Assembly: GCA_028554795.2 (NCBI GenBank)
Contig: CM068842.1
Span: 55,335,860 to 55,399,859, forward strand
DNA: 64,000 bases
Direction: 5' to 3'
Origin: Sinohyriopsis cumingii
Lineage: Eukaryota; Mollusca; Bivalvia; Unionida; Unionidae
Shown: piece by piece, positions 48,412 to 62,475 of the stretch
Numbering within the stretch: position 1 is the stretch's first letter
Layout: every line of letters starts with the position of its first letter
Translations under genes and position numbers: made by a program
The notes under the pieces: model-generated
What the model was told of the DNA's origin: nothing
The model's input: the letters and a program-made list of their open reading frames with translations, nothing else
Database searches by the model: none

Positions 48412-51000
48412 CCCTGCATTGGCTGATTCTACCCTTATAATGACAACACCTGCTCATTGACAATCGATGTTTGATATCGCTCCCTTGTATTCAGTAAACT
48501 GGAATTTTAAAATCAATGGCTTGCATTGCCATCTTCAAGCGAAAAAACAGAAGAGAGATTGCAATTTCAAGTTGAAAATTAGCACACACTTTATTACGAT
48601 TTCCCAAACTACAGAAGACGTAGGCATATCTATGAGCGTTGAAATGAAATGCGTTCCAAAGTGAAAAAAGCATGTACAGAAGGAAGAAAAGCACTGTATC
48701 CCCTTTCAATGTGTTAAGCACATTCAAGAAATTTCAAGTAAGACCAAGTCTGCAATGAGCGAAGGCATGCTTGGACTGAACCTAGTTGTCCCTGAAATTG
48801 GTAAAACGAAACTATATTTCCTTTGCAAATCATATCATATGCCTTAGAATACGTTGTATAAAAGAATATATTTAATGAGATTGTATACCTTTCGTTGCAG
48901 GAATGTTCTTAATGAATCAAGCAAGATTTATTCCCGATATATACAGAATTCTTCACAAATACGACTTGAAAGACTTTATTTTTATTTTTATACAAAATGA
49001 AACATTTCCGGCTAGGAAGGAATAGTATGGAACGCTATAAGTGAGTATGAGACTAACCGTTTCAAGCGCGCGTGCTTTCACGCATGCTTTCACGTATGCT
49101 TTCACGCATGCTTTCACGCATGCTTTCACATATGCTTTCACGCATGCTTTCACGCATGCTTTCACGTATGCTTTCACGCATGCTTTCACGCATGCTTTCA
49201 CGTATGCTTTCACGACACAATCTTTCAAAGATTTAAAATATATATCATCGTATTAAACCTGTCATTTTGTGGCAAATACCGAGGTCAAAGAAAGACCTCG
49301 GGAATTTGACCAGGTTTCTGGTAGGTTTCTGGTAACTCCATATAGTATGATACTTTATAATTGTTAACATTGCAATACTTCATAAGCCGATGTTAGTGTT
49401 GATATGTTTATCTGGTGTTCAAAAACACAAAGAATGAAGGGTTTATTTTGATTGCATATTATTCATAATTTTGATATTGTACCTGGTTATTCATAGTGTA
49501 TCTGGTGAAAAATGTCTCCAGCACTTGTGAGGTAATTCACATATAACTATGGAGTTCATGACCCCAAAGTCTACAGAATGATGTCAGCTACTAAATGTTA
49601 GGTAGGAACCTTACATGGATTTTGCAACTAATCGGAACATTTGTTTGCTTGTTATTTGTTATGGGTAACTAAAGAAACAACGGCAAATGAATTTATTGTA
49701 TGATTATATGTACGAGTTCTTCTTTACGATACTAACATGTTCGAATTGTAATTCATGCAAATAATCTGATTTCCTTTCATCAAAAAATGTTGACGGAAAT
49801 GCAAAACGAAGAAAAACTGTTAAATATCTTGTATGACTTATACATTGTAATATATTGCAAAATGAACTCTGCAACCCTTCATGTAAACTTTAGTCAGATC
49901 ATAAAATAGGTTTTAAAAAATGTCCCTTATTTATCTTATGTTACTTGCATCAGCACCATCGTTCACTACTACCGATGTTCATGCTACTGCAATTCCACTA
50001 TGAAGCCATTGATGACTAAATTTAATATATAATGACTAATTTAACTACATTAAAAAAAATGAATAGATTGTCAGCTACTGTTACAATTTATTGGTGGTAC
50101 AGGTGTTCAAATAAGCAGCTTTATTGCAACCTTTGCATTGATACTCGCGTTCTACATCATTACCATTGCAAATTGTGCTTTTATTGCTACTATCAGAAAT
50201 CTATTAGAATTGAGTATTATGCCTTCGGGTCTAAAATCGATGCAGTTTCAGAGTATTGCCTAACGCTGCTTCGTATATCAAACTACCTAATAATTGGGTC
50301 TACATTGCAGCGGCGCAAAATTAGCAGCATTCTATTTCAAAAAAAGATCACCAACAACCTGTTTTTTTTTTCATGAAACCTTATGAAATACCGTATGACT
50401 TCTGTCTGCAGTCGATATCGTTCTCGAATAACTATATGGTAAGATATTTTAAAACAGAAACAAAATAATCTGAAAAGCATGGAGTACGGTGCTTGCAAAA
50501 GTTTTGATCACACAGATGGCTTTGTGAACAGACGGCACATAAACTAGTAATGGAGATACTTGCATGACAATTCCCCATTTGTTGACATAGTAAAAAAGCC
50601 AATCATTATCCACGCCACCTCCAGCATGACTTCATGTAGCATGCCTACATTGAAATATCCTTTGCAAGGAAAGCATAAAGAAAATATCGGCGTATGTACA
50701 TTTACATACGTATGTCAACATTATGGTAATTTCACTATAAATAAGTCCACACGCTGGTAATTTCACTACATATATAATATACTTGCACATGACTGTAAAT
50801 GAGTACAGCAAAAACTATACATTGCAAATTGATACCAGCTGATAATAGTACCTAGATTGCATCACCATACTAGTTAATAGTTAAAAATAGTTAATAAACT
50901 ACAATAGTACACACAATTTCTTTAATTTTAGTCCCTGAACTTCAAAAGCAAAATCCGACACATTTACATTTATAAAGGTTTAATACATAACTTAAAGTGC
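48412..51000. other. No supported gene; contains a 12-bp array
   Basis: Sequence between the two LINE remnants. Apart from the 49073-49215 minisatellite, no recognisable repeat or gene is seen. Frames at 48467-48727 and 50032-50376 have no family features. Confidence 0.4.
49073..49215 (+). repeat. 12-bp minisatellite, about 12 copies
   Basis: Unit TTTCACGCATGC alternating with TTTCACGTATGC. Order is not random: CGC, CGC, then CGT repeats, so a 36-bp higher-order unit is visible. The VKAC-type minus-strand frame is an artefact. Confidence 0.94.
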
Positions 51001-51840
51001 ATGGATAGTAATAGATCTTTTACTGGTTGGTTTCACGAATATCTGTTTTCTGTCCAAACTACCGAATCATCGGTTGCTTCTGTTGCTTCGGGACAGGGCT
51101 CTGCTTCGGGTCCGTTATTATTTATTGTGTATATTAACGCTATTGGCGACGATCTTTTGAGTGTAACGATACTCTTTCATGATGAGAGCTTAAGTTTTCA
51201 TCAAATAATACTTGAGAGACTGAATATGTACAATGTATAGATTTACAAACTATTGACAATTGATCGTGGTAGTGGTTGATTGATTGCATTCCAATCAAAC
51301 TTAAGTAACGTTATTGTCGCACAAGCTAAAGCTCATTTTTCCTGAGCTAAGTTTCAGAAACGAAATTCACTCTTGTACTGAATCCCCTAAACATTTTGGC
51401 GTAACATATACGAAGCTATGCAACAGTGACAAAATTGCTGATATATCTTTTGGCCTCGAAAATGATTTGCTTCGAATATACCTAAACATAAATTAAGCGA
51501 AATAACGTTATAAAAGACATAGTTTACATAAATCTACCCCGTACTAGAATATGCGTTGCGTGGAATGGCTATTCGGCTGAAGAATCTCTTAAATTAGAAC
51601 AACTGTAATCAGAAGCAGGTGGAATTTTGACGGCTTTTACTAGAAGTGCATCGTGTCATGTAATACATGACATATGTTCTGGCTATATTGGCAGAAAGAC
51701 GAATATTAATAAACTATGTCATTTTCGTAAAATTATATTCGGCTTTTCTCCTTATCTTGCTGACCTTCTGCGACCACTGGATCTAGCGCCATCCTACGGT
51801 CATCGGTCCTGTACATGCATTGTCAGGGTTCCCTGAAATG
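51001..51840 (+). pseudogene. Non-LTR retrotransposon B: reverse-transcriptase C-terminal half, degenerate
   Basis: The first frame (51001-51240) reads GWFHEYLFSV and SGQGSASGPLLFIVYINAIG, matching the PQGSVLGPLLFLIYINDI motif. It continues with LFHDESLSF where FADDTSL is expected, so the catalytic DD is lost. Later frames give HFGVTYTKL (LGVTxTxDL), PVLEYA, EESLKLEQL, SEAGGILTAFTRSAS and FGFSPYLADLLRPL, the thumb region typical of CR1/jockey-like elements. Stops and frameshifts are numerous. The style differs somewhat from LINE A, so I treat it as a separate element. Confidence 0.75.
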
Positions 51841-52140
51841 CTGAAACCTGCAACTGTAATTTTTTTTGGGCGCGTGAAAACTTCAATAACCAAGTACATA
51901 AAAATTATTTTGAACTTCTCACTTGTTTCATTTGTGTCTATAAAGCTCCAATCAGTCATATTGGTTGCCGTGATTATCAAACTTCAAGCGATTATAACGT
52001 ATATAGATGAAGTTAGACCTTAGTAGATAAGGATGCTAAAACACATGTTGATTGTCGGTGAGTTATCATATCTTAGAGTTTAGATATATTGACTCACTAA
52101 TTACACGCGTGAGTGCTTTGAAACCGTTCTTCAGTATGTG
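51841..52140. other. No supported gene
   Basis: Short unique-looking stretch between LINE B and the foldback element. Confidence 0.4.
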
Positions 52141-53182
52141 CTCTTCAGCATAGGTGTTCGACGCGAGCTTGCTGTTGAGAAAGAAAAAAAAGTAATCTAA
52201 AGGAAAAGGAAAAAATCATACAGAGTGAAAAAAAAATATCTTAGATTACCCCATGACCCGTTCTGACATAGTACCCTCTCTATCATAATATATAAGAGAG
52301 AAGGTACGTAACTTCCAAATACTTCGTTTCACCCATGATCCTCGATTTCCTTCTGCCTTTTCCGTCTTTAAAGGCACACGACCATACTACATGGCTTGTT
52401 TTACTCCTGAGATATTTTTCTATTCAACAAGTATTCATTGACTTTTCTGCGTTGTACCATACTGAAGTTACGGGCTCCGAAACGTGGCATTTTCGAAAAA
52501 TTTTACTGCTGAGACAAGTCCGAGCTCCTATGATAATAAGTATAACATTTTGAGCTAATCATATTTCAGCGTAGACGTGTGTGCTGCATAGTTTGCCTGT
52601 TTTGAAAATAGAGACGCATGTATACGATGTATGTGCAATGTAGAAGACAATGTCTAATTCTTGCATGGAACAGGATTCCTAAAGTTGAATCGAGTTAATG
52701 GTAAGTAAAAACTTAATTTTGCATCTACCACTATTCTGTAATTCAAGAAGGGATGCATCGTAGTGTCGCAAACATGGTACATGTAGCTCTCTTCACCGGT
52801 TTTCACATATGCACGCACTTGTCCAGAAAGACAAAACTCGCAGAAATGCCACGTTTCGGAGCCCGTAACTTCAGTTTGGTACAACGCAGAAAAGTCAGTG
52901 ATGTCTTGATGAATAGAAAAATATCTCAGGAGTAAAACTAGCCATATAGTATGGTCGTGTGCCTTTAAAGACGGAGATAGCAGAAGGAAATCGAGGGTCA
53001 TGGGTGGAACGAAGTATCTGGAAGTTCCGTACCTTCTCTTTTATATATTATGATAGAGAGGGTCCTATGTCAGAATGAGTCATGGGGGTAATCTAAGGTA
53101 TTTTTGTCACTCAACGATTTTTTCGTTTTGATTATTTTTTTTTCTCAACATCACGCTCGCGTCGAGCACCTGTGCTCTTCAG
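52141..53182. mobile_element. hAT-like non-autonomous foldback element with 8-bp target duplication
   Basis: Element 52149-53174 (1026 bp) starts CATAGGTGTTCGACGCGAGC and ends in the inverse of CACAGGTGCTCGACGCGAGC. It is flanked on both sides by CTCTTCAG (52141-52148 and 53175-53182). The inverted arms run about 375 bp on each side (to about 52525 and from about 52810), sharing TGAAGTTACGGGCTCCGAAA, AAGGCACACGACCATACTA and AGAGAAGGTACG-like blocks. An 8-bp duplication and CA-x2-G termini are hallmarks of the hAT superfamily. The centre (about 52526-52810) has no transposase, so it must be mobilised in trans. Confidence 0.85.
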
Positions 53183-53346
53183 TACAGTACGTTAAATACT
53201 TCCATACCATCTTTAGAAATATATTGCCAAGATATCATGACTTCTCTGTTTTCCTCCCTATAATGTAATTTAATCATTTTGTCATTAAAACAGCTACACA
53301 GTTCACAGTCACATTGCACCAGCAATTTGATGACATTTATAGTGTA

Positions 53347-53648
53347 GACACAGCCATAAATGCATAACGGCCTACTGTATACCAAAGCTGACACAACCAT
53401 ACATGCATAACGGCCTAATGTATAGCAAAGTTGACACAAGCATACATGCATAACGGCCTAATGTATAGCAAAGTTGACACAACCATACATGCATAACGGC
53501 CTAGTGTATTGCAAAGTAGACACAACCATAAATGCATAACGGCCTAATGTATTGCAAAGTTGACACAACCATACATGCATAACGGCCTAATGTATTGCAA
53601 AGTTGACACAACCATACATGCATAACGGCCTAATGTATTGCAAATTAA
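53347..53648 (+). repeat. 43-bp minisatellite, seven copies
   Basis: Copies start at 53347, 53390, 53433, 53476, 53519, 53562 and 53605: GACACAACCATACATGCATA, ACGGCCTAATGTATTGCAAA, GTT. The spacing is exactly 43 bp throughout. Confidence 0.97.
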
Positions 53649-54187
53649 ATAAAGGGCTTCATTATTGGAGTTTCTTTCTTTAAGGTTAAATTGCGTATTT
53701 TAGGGAACAAGGCCAGACCTTAAGTTTCGACATACTGTTGAGAACAATGGCTACATATAAATGCTCTCAGAGTAGACAAACGCATATATGATACAAAATT
53801 ATTTAGTTAAAGGAAACAATACAAATATATACATCTAGTCTGGTTGTATTGCTTTGAGATTTTGCTTAGGCAACGACTGCCATCTTAGCATGATATACAA
53901 TTGTTGTCGATTATTGCAAAATATTGCAAACACGACACGTTAGAACTTTAAAAAGAAGTGTGTGTGTGTCACTACAAACATTAGTGAACATTAAAGTCAC
54001 GTTGTACACTTTACTCTGCTCGTTGAAAACTGCAACTGATCACATAGTGCAGGCACATTATATTAATGATTTTAAGCAATATTATTATATGGGGGTTTGA
54101 CTTGAAAAAAAAAAACATGGTTATTTTCTGAGTTTATTAGGGATAAAATAAACGAGGACAGATAAGACTAAAGTTATTATGCGTTAT
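53649..54187. other. No supported gene
   Basis: AT-rich, with no recognisable feature. Confidence 0.4.
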
Positions 54188-54310
54188 TTCAGCGCATTTG
54201 GATCATTTTTCAGCGCATGTGGATCACTTTTCAGCGCATTCGGATAATTTTTCAGCGCATTCGACTCATTCACATAATTTTTCAGCGCATTCGGATCATT
54301 TTTCAGCGCG
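54188..54310 (+). repeat. 20-bp minisatellite, about six copies
   Basis: Unit TTTTCAGCGCATTCGGATCA. One copy carries a short insertion (GACTCATTCACATAA). Confidence 0.9.
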
Positions 54311-55192
54311 ATTTTCTTTTTGTCGTTATGAAATTAGCATCAATCACTCAGTCGCGCATCCTTGAATATATCTTGAAATTAAAGCTGTTCGCAATCATTG
54401 AGCTAATGGGAACATCATTTTGAGCGTGGCACACTGTTAAAACATGATAACAGATGGCCAATATATAAAGAATACATATAAGGACATTTATTTTATTCTG
54501 CCTGTTATCAAAGGTGTTATCAGCAGCACCGCTCATCACTAATACACGTATAGAGGAAAATGTATGACGCAACCAATATAATTTTTCGAGTTTATAAAGA
54601 AATCGATGACAAATCCTAATTTAGAAATGCATGCTAATTTTATAAAGTGAGAAATAGTACTCAGTTTAAATATCTTAATACTGTTGTTATCTCGTCATTA
54701 CGCTTGAACCGCATTTTGCAACTTCATTTCAGGCTCTATTCTAGCTGGAGTGTTAATTCTCACTGCTCCATCACAACCCCTCACTTTTTCGGACAGAACC
54801 TTGACCTTTTGTATAACCTTCTGCACAAGTAATAATTTATCCTTGTCATTTCTTTTCCCTGATCTTTTTTATATCATCTTTTTCTTCCATACTCATTATG
54901 ATGTACCAACCAAATCAAACTCAATTCAACGACCAAAAAAAGCAAAATAATATATAATTTAAAAAATACGGCTGGCGGAAGTTCTCGCTGGAATCCGTTG
55001 ATATTATTACCTTTTCTCAACAGCCTATGCAGAGAATCTTTCGGTGTTGCAGCTTATGATTGTAACATGTTATCTCCAAGTCGGTCCTCAACAGTTTAGA
55101 ATCCTGAGGTGTTGGTTTGTGTACTGATTGTGAAATGGCACAAGCTAAAATATACTAACTAAGCAAAAAATAACCGATTTCAGATTGAAGAC
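54311..55192. other. No supported gene
   Basis: AT-rich, no recognised coding block. Confidence 0.4.
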
Positions 55193-55334
55193 ATGTTCAG
55201 ACTTAAGTTGTTTAGTGAAGCCGTGCCTGGAACACTAGAACCTGTCACGAAGACAATCTCGATATGTTCAGACTTAAGTTGCTTAGTGAAGCCGTGCTTG
55301 GAACACTAGAACCTGTCACAAAGACAATCTCTAC
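55193..55334 (+). repeat. 71-bp direct tandem duplication
   Basis: Two copies (55193-55263 and 55264-55334) start ATGTTCAGACTTAAGTTG and contain AGTGAAGCCGTGC and CTAGAACCTGTCAC. They differ at a few positions. Confidence 0.93.
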
Positions 55335-55948
<614 letters not shown>

Positions 55949-56282
55949 AATTTTGAAATATAACCAGCCTCGAGATATACCCCAACGAAAACAGATGGAC
56001 AGGTAATCTATATCGAAAGTTCAGTACAGCAATGATGAAATATCCAGTTTTCTCTATAGTATCACAGAGGAACAATTTCTGTGTCAGCGGAAAACGAAGG
56101 CCGCTGGGTTTTAAATCCAGGAGTTTGGAATTCGAATATTGGTTCTAGCGAAAACTATTTCTACATTAAATTGAGAACCACTTCAATATATAAAAAGGCC
56201 ACGTAAAGCACGAACCGTGTGTAGAGATGGTAACATTGCAACATTCGTAAACATATGAAAACAAAGTTACAAGCTGGATTTG

Positions 56283-56515
56283 GATGCATCTTTTGTTGTT
56301 GTTTTGGGTTTAACACCATATGCATGTCGGCCAGAATAATTGATGGAGAAAAAACCCGGGAAAATTTCGATAAGAACTACCGATCCACGGGCAGCTACTG
56401 GCAGCTTTTTCATGTACCCACATTGGCCGAGCCCTTGATTCTAACCCAGGCGGACAGCGGTGTGATGGCTGTCATCGATAAATCGAGAGCATTAGTTCTC
56501 TACTCGGCAAGTGTT
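56283..56515 (-). mobile_element. Diverged copy of the V-SINE-like element
   Basis: Same layout as 33759-34006: a TTGTTGTTGTTTTGGGTTTAA tail on plus (56294 onward), GTCGGCCAG, CTACTGGCAGC and CCCACATTGGC in the body, then a B-box-like GGGTTAGAATC and a degenerate A box on the minus strand. It is more diverged than the 33.8-kb copy and has no obvious target duplication, so it is older. Confidence 0.75.
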
Positions 56516-56523
56516 GTAAACGT

Positions 56524-58222
56524 GATATTCACATCCTGACACACAACAATATATCAAATATATGCACGATTCTGACACACAACAATATATCAAATATATG
56601 CACGATTCTGACACACCACAAAATATCAAATATATGCACGATTCTGACACACCACAAAATATCAAATATATGCACGATTCTGACACACCACAATATATCA
56701 AATATATGCACGATTCTGACACACCACAAAATATCAAATATATGCACGATTCTGACACACCACAATATATCAAATATATGCACGATTCTGACACACCACA
56801 ATATATCAAATATATGCACGATTCTGACACACCACAAAATATCAAATATATGCACGATTCTGACACACCACAATATATCAAATATATGCACGATTCTGAC
56901 ACACCACAATATATCAAATATATGCACGATTCTGACACACCACAAAATATCAAATATATGCACGATTCTGACACACCACAATATATCAAATATATGCACG
57001 ATTCTGACACACCACAATATATCAAATATATGCACGATTCTGACACACCACAAAATATCAAATATATGCACGATTCTGACACACCACAATATATCAAATA
57101 TATGCACGATTCTGACACACCACAAAATATCAAATATATGCACGATTCTGACACACCACAATATATCAAATATATGCACGATTCTGACACACCACAAAAT
57201 ATCAAATATATGCACGATTCTGACACACCACAATATATCAAATATATGCACGATTCTGACACACCACAATATATCAAATATATGCACGATTCTGACACAC
57301 CACAAAATATCAAATATATGCACGATTCTGACACACCACAATATATCAAATATATGCACGATTCTGACACACCACAAAATATCAAATATATGCACGATTC
57401 TGACACACCACAAAATATCAAATATATGCACGATTCTGACACACCACAAAATATCAAATATATGCACGATTCTGACACACCACAAAATATCAAATATATG
57501 CACGATTCTGACACACCACAAAATATCAAATATATGCACGATTCTGACACACCACAATATATCAAATATATGCACGATTCTGACACACCACAATATATCA
57601 AATATATGCACGATTCTGACACACCACAATATATCAAATATATGCACGATTCTGACACACCACAAAATATCAAATATATGCACGATTCTGACACACCACA
57701 ATATATCAAATATATGCACGATTCTGACACACCACAATATATCAAATATATGCACGATTCTGACACACCACAAAATATCAAATATATGCACGATTCTGAC
57801 ACACCACAAAATATCAAATATATGCACGATTCTGACACACCACAAAATATCAAATATATGCACGATTCTGACACACCACAATATATCAAATATATGCACG
57901 ATTCTGACACACCACAATATATCAAATATATGCACGATTCTGACACACCACAAAATATCAAATATATGCACGATTCTGACACACCACAAAATATCAAATA
58001 TATGCACGATTCTGACACACCACAAAATATCAAATATATGCACGATTCTGACACACCACAATATATCAAATATATGCACGATTCTGACACACCACAATAT
58101 ATCAAATATATGCACGATTCTGACACACCACAATATATCAAATATATGCACGATTCTGACACACCACAAAATATCAAATATATGCACGATTCTGACACAC
58201 CACAAAATATCAAATATATGCG
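56524..58222 (+). repeat. 36-bp minisatellite, about 47 near-identical copies (1.7 kb)
   Basis: Unit ATGCACGATTCTGACACACC then ACAATATATCAAATAT. Almost all variation is at one dinucleotide position: CAATATATC against CAAAATATC, read as Tyr or Asn in the forward frame. The first two units have ACACAACA in place of ACACCACA. Because 36 is a multiple of three and the unit has no stop in three frames, three frames stay open for more than 550 codons (56562-58340 plus, 56492-58258 and 56529-58205 minus). I consider none of them a gene. Confidence 0.96.
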
Positions 58223-59313
58223 CGATATATTATGCACCTTATCTTTATCTGAGACCATTGACGAGTTATGCCCCTTTAAACGACGATTAAATAAAAGCCT
58301 AATATTGCTAAATTTGGATGAAATGATTAATTTCTTTTAAATATTTTAATTTTTCAAACAACCTTTCTTATCTAGAGGGAAACGCAACCATATCGGTTTG
58401 CATTCGCAGTGAAAGGTTTGCCAATGTCAGTCTAGCTCCACCAGGTTGCATCCCCATTTGTGTCCTGGTGGTGATAACTAACCTCATCCAAATGCATGTT
58501 TAGGATACTGAATCAGTGTAATTTGTTAAATAGGTGAACAGTAAATGAAAGTTTCCACTTACGGAGGATTAGTCAGCCGATTAGCTGAAACATCTCACTC
58601 TCTCCAACTCGAACTAATTATCGTGTTCACAAATAGAAAGGCCATCAGTAGCACAATAACTAGATACGATGTCGTAGCCTTAACTTGATGTGTTGTGGTT
58701 GAGGCTACGAACTGATCCCATATCATGTAATGAAGCACACAAAAAATCATCACTAAAGTCAGAAAAACAAATAGTGTAGTAATCTACTACATAAGTATAA
58801 TCATGTTGTGAAAGAAGTTTGGCTTATTTTGAATTTATTAAGCCCTTACACGATAAAATAAATTGGCATGGTTACACTAATCTCACCGTGTCTCCTTTTC
58901 TATTTAAGGCTTGCCAGACCGTATTTAGATATTCTATGCTATGTTATTGTTAATCTAGTGGCGCATAATGGCTTATTGGTGGAATTACAAAGTTGCCGAT
59001 AAACCGTATTTACTTTTAATGCGCAGAATATCTGACTCAAACCGCGCCATATTTTTACTACGATTTGTTTACGTTTCCAAATAAGACCTCAATATCATTA
59101 TATGGCACACAAACAAACGAGGCTGAGAACGGAAGTAATCATTAATTGAACTAATATGGCTGACGAAAATATCAGATAAAAAGGTAAACGAGATTTTACA
59201 ACTATTTCTACAATGATTTGCAATATTTCCTGTATTAAATAAGAGGACTACTCAATTTATTGCGTTATATGCAAGGAATATGTTCAAATTGTTGATATTA
59301 AGCTAAAAGAGCA
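58223..59313. other. No supported gene
   Basis: Contains a small hairpin near 58438-58473 (CACCAGG ... CCTGGTG). No coding block is recognised. Confidence 0.4.
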
Positions 59314-59401
59314 CCGGGTGTAAATCACACCCGGCTTGCTCCATTGACACATATATGCTCATGTTAGTACCCCGTCCACGAGGCAGGAGATGGGGTACTA
59401 A
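59314..59401. repeat. Two adjacent GC-rich hairpins
   Basis: Hairpin 1: CCGGGTGT (59314-59321), loop AAATC, ACACCCGG (59327-59334). Hairpin 2: TTAGTACCCC (59364-59373), an 18-base loop, GGGGTACTAA (59392-59401). Both stems are perfect and lie in an AT-rich background. Confidence 0.8.
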
Positions 59402-59659
59402 TAATAGTACTAAACGATAACCAGCAAGCGTCTACATCACCAGAATTAACACGGCTCTAGATTAGTACATTCAAACGGAAACAACATTGTCTGCAATAAT
59501 TTATTAAAGAGTAAACTGAAGTTTTAGCAAAGCTGTTTTATTTAACAAAGACCTAGATAGTGCTACTTTTATTTATTCAGCTCTAGATACGAGTGAAGTC
59601 TCAATGATGCAGGAGAAAACGTCTTTTTCTTCCATTTACTGCCATATCCTCATAAATCG

Positions 59660-59925
59660 AATATTACGGGCAGGTGTACTTATCCACACTTTTTGAAACT
59701 ACACTTGTCGAATACCACCAGATGGATCTTGTATCCGCACAACAGACAGTTATTTGACGTCCCCGCTCGACCGAAACACACCACAGTTTAGTATCATACC
59801 CGCTAATAGTGATATTGGTGGTTGTCAGAAACTCAGCTTCTTGCATGACAGGGGGTCGAATCTGGGTCCTCTGGCACCATTGACTAGTGTGCTAACCTTT
59901 TGGCCACCACCTCCTATAGAATAAG
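59660..59925 (-). mobile_element. tRNA-derived SINE type C (putative)
   Basis: Minus strand: A-box-like TGGCCAAAAGGTTAGC and B-box-like AGATTCGACCC spaced as in tRNAs, at the high-coordinate end. The body extends to about 59660. The 60-codon minus frame inside is incidental. Confidence 0.45.
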
Positions 59926-59974
59926 GGTCTCACAGTTTGTAAAACAGGGCTAATATTTTATATATATTTACGCG

Positions 59975-60170
59975 TTTTGGATTTTTTACCCGTATCTTTA
60001 ATACTTTTTCAGTCATATCGCTACGATGTCTGCAGTATGACAGTTTATAGTGATGTCTAGCACTGGGGCATCATGCTGCAGACATGTAGCATCATGCTGC
60101 AGTCATGTAGCATCATGTCCCACCCAGTCACATTACCCTGACACCAGGCCAACCAGTCCTAACACTAACC
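59975..60170 (-). mobile_element. Truncated copy of SINE type B
   Basis: Shares TTTGGATTTTT, GATGTCTGCAGT, GTGATGTCTAGCACTG and GACACCAGGCC with 47605-47886 but lacks the tRNA head. An internal ~28-bp unit (GCATCATGCTGCAGACATGTA) is repeated two to three times here and not in the other copy. Confidence 0.75.
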
Positions 60171-60176
60171 TCGTAA

Positions 60177-60420
60177 TTAAATATACAGTTCTGTCTTCAA
60201 ACTTGCCTGCCTTTTAAAAATGTGATCAATGGCTAGATTTGGTCTTATCTTTTTGTATGTACCCTTTTTGCGGTGGGACACAGTGATGTTATTTTGACCT
60301 CGTACTTTACGCATGGCTCTCCACTTGAAGCAACTTCTTGACATTGTGTACAAGAGGGGCCACCCGGATGTTTGACACATATTCAATGCCATATGCAATG
60401 TTGCCATCAGAACGCATTCT
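60177..60420 (-). pseudogene. Possible coding fragment, unknown, frameshifted
   Basis: One minus frame reads SDGNIAYGIEYVSNIRVAP and LVHNVKKLLQVESHA. An adjacent frame continues RKVRGQNNITVSHRKKGTYK. Both are protein-like and joined by a probable indel near 60312, but no family is recognised. It lies immediately beyond the SINE B fragment. Confidence 0.22.
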
Positions 60421-61446
60421 TCACCTAAACTTGTAACCTTAAGACATGCTCTTAAAGTTTGTCAATGTGCGACTCTTCAGTTTGAAGGTGGGATGATTAA
60501 TTACCTTGAGTGGGATTAAATTCAAACTCTGTAAAGGAAACCTCCTTTAAATGATTCACAATTTATGTCATGAGAGTGGATCAAAGGTAATGTTATTAAA
60601 TTAGGCCAGATTATCAACAAAATCGGATAATGATGAATTTATCTTTTTCATTTAACACGCATATTTTCAGTCAATGTAAATGATTTTAAAGGTCAAATTG
60701 AGGAAACCTTGATAAAAATGGGTTTAAAAAAGGTCAGAAAATGAAGACGGTCATATTAAATGTAAAGAGGCGTTACAATATTTGATAATAGCAAGTGCGT
60801 GCCCAGAGCATACTCAGTGTATATTTGATTATATGTTAATATTTTGTACAATTTAGAATAGGATATGAGAATACGTTAAACCATGTGAGGGGATTATCAT
60901 TAATATTGTTGTGCAGTGTTCATTAGTATGTCTTCTCTACTCAGTATTTCAATTCAGAGTATACATGAACACCATCTAAACATCTGCCAGTTATACATGT
61001 CGTGATATCATTGACAATCTGCAGTTAAGTGTCGTCCAAACTAACATTGTATTTCGAAATACTAAAGTTGTATAGGTTTGAAAATATACAACCCATTAAA
61101 GCAGGCAGACGTTTTGTGCCACATGTCAACTTTTATCATCAACTGCTTACATTTCAGAGCTTTATAAAGACTTTATTAAGGTGGTGAAATGAATGCTTAC
61201 TAAAAAAATAACATATCAAATCTAACAAAGAACAGGGTTCGTTGAACCTAATAATGGTTAAGTACTGTTGTATATTAAACGTTATGACTATATGGATAGA
61301 ATCTATCCAACCAACTTTCTTGTCACAAAGGTAATTCAGCGTTCTTGCTCTCGACAAGGATCAGTCATATCAGCTGACAATATCAATTGTTAATTTTCAC
61401 GGTACAACTCTGAAGGGTCTTTAGTGTGCGTTTCTCAAAACTAAAC
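60421..61446. other. No supported gene
   Basis: AT-rich, with no recognisable feature. Confidence 0.4.

Positions 61447-62475
<1,029 letters not shown>

Noticed and set aside
48953..49256. VKACVKAY-type repetitive small protein
   Set aside because: It is a by-product of the 12-bp minisatellite; no start context or secretion signal supports it.
56492..58340. Three open frames of 558-592 codons through the 36-bp array
   Set aside because: Opposite-strand frames are equally open because the unit lacks stops, and variation shows no coding constraint.
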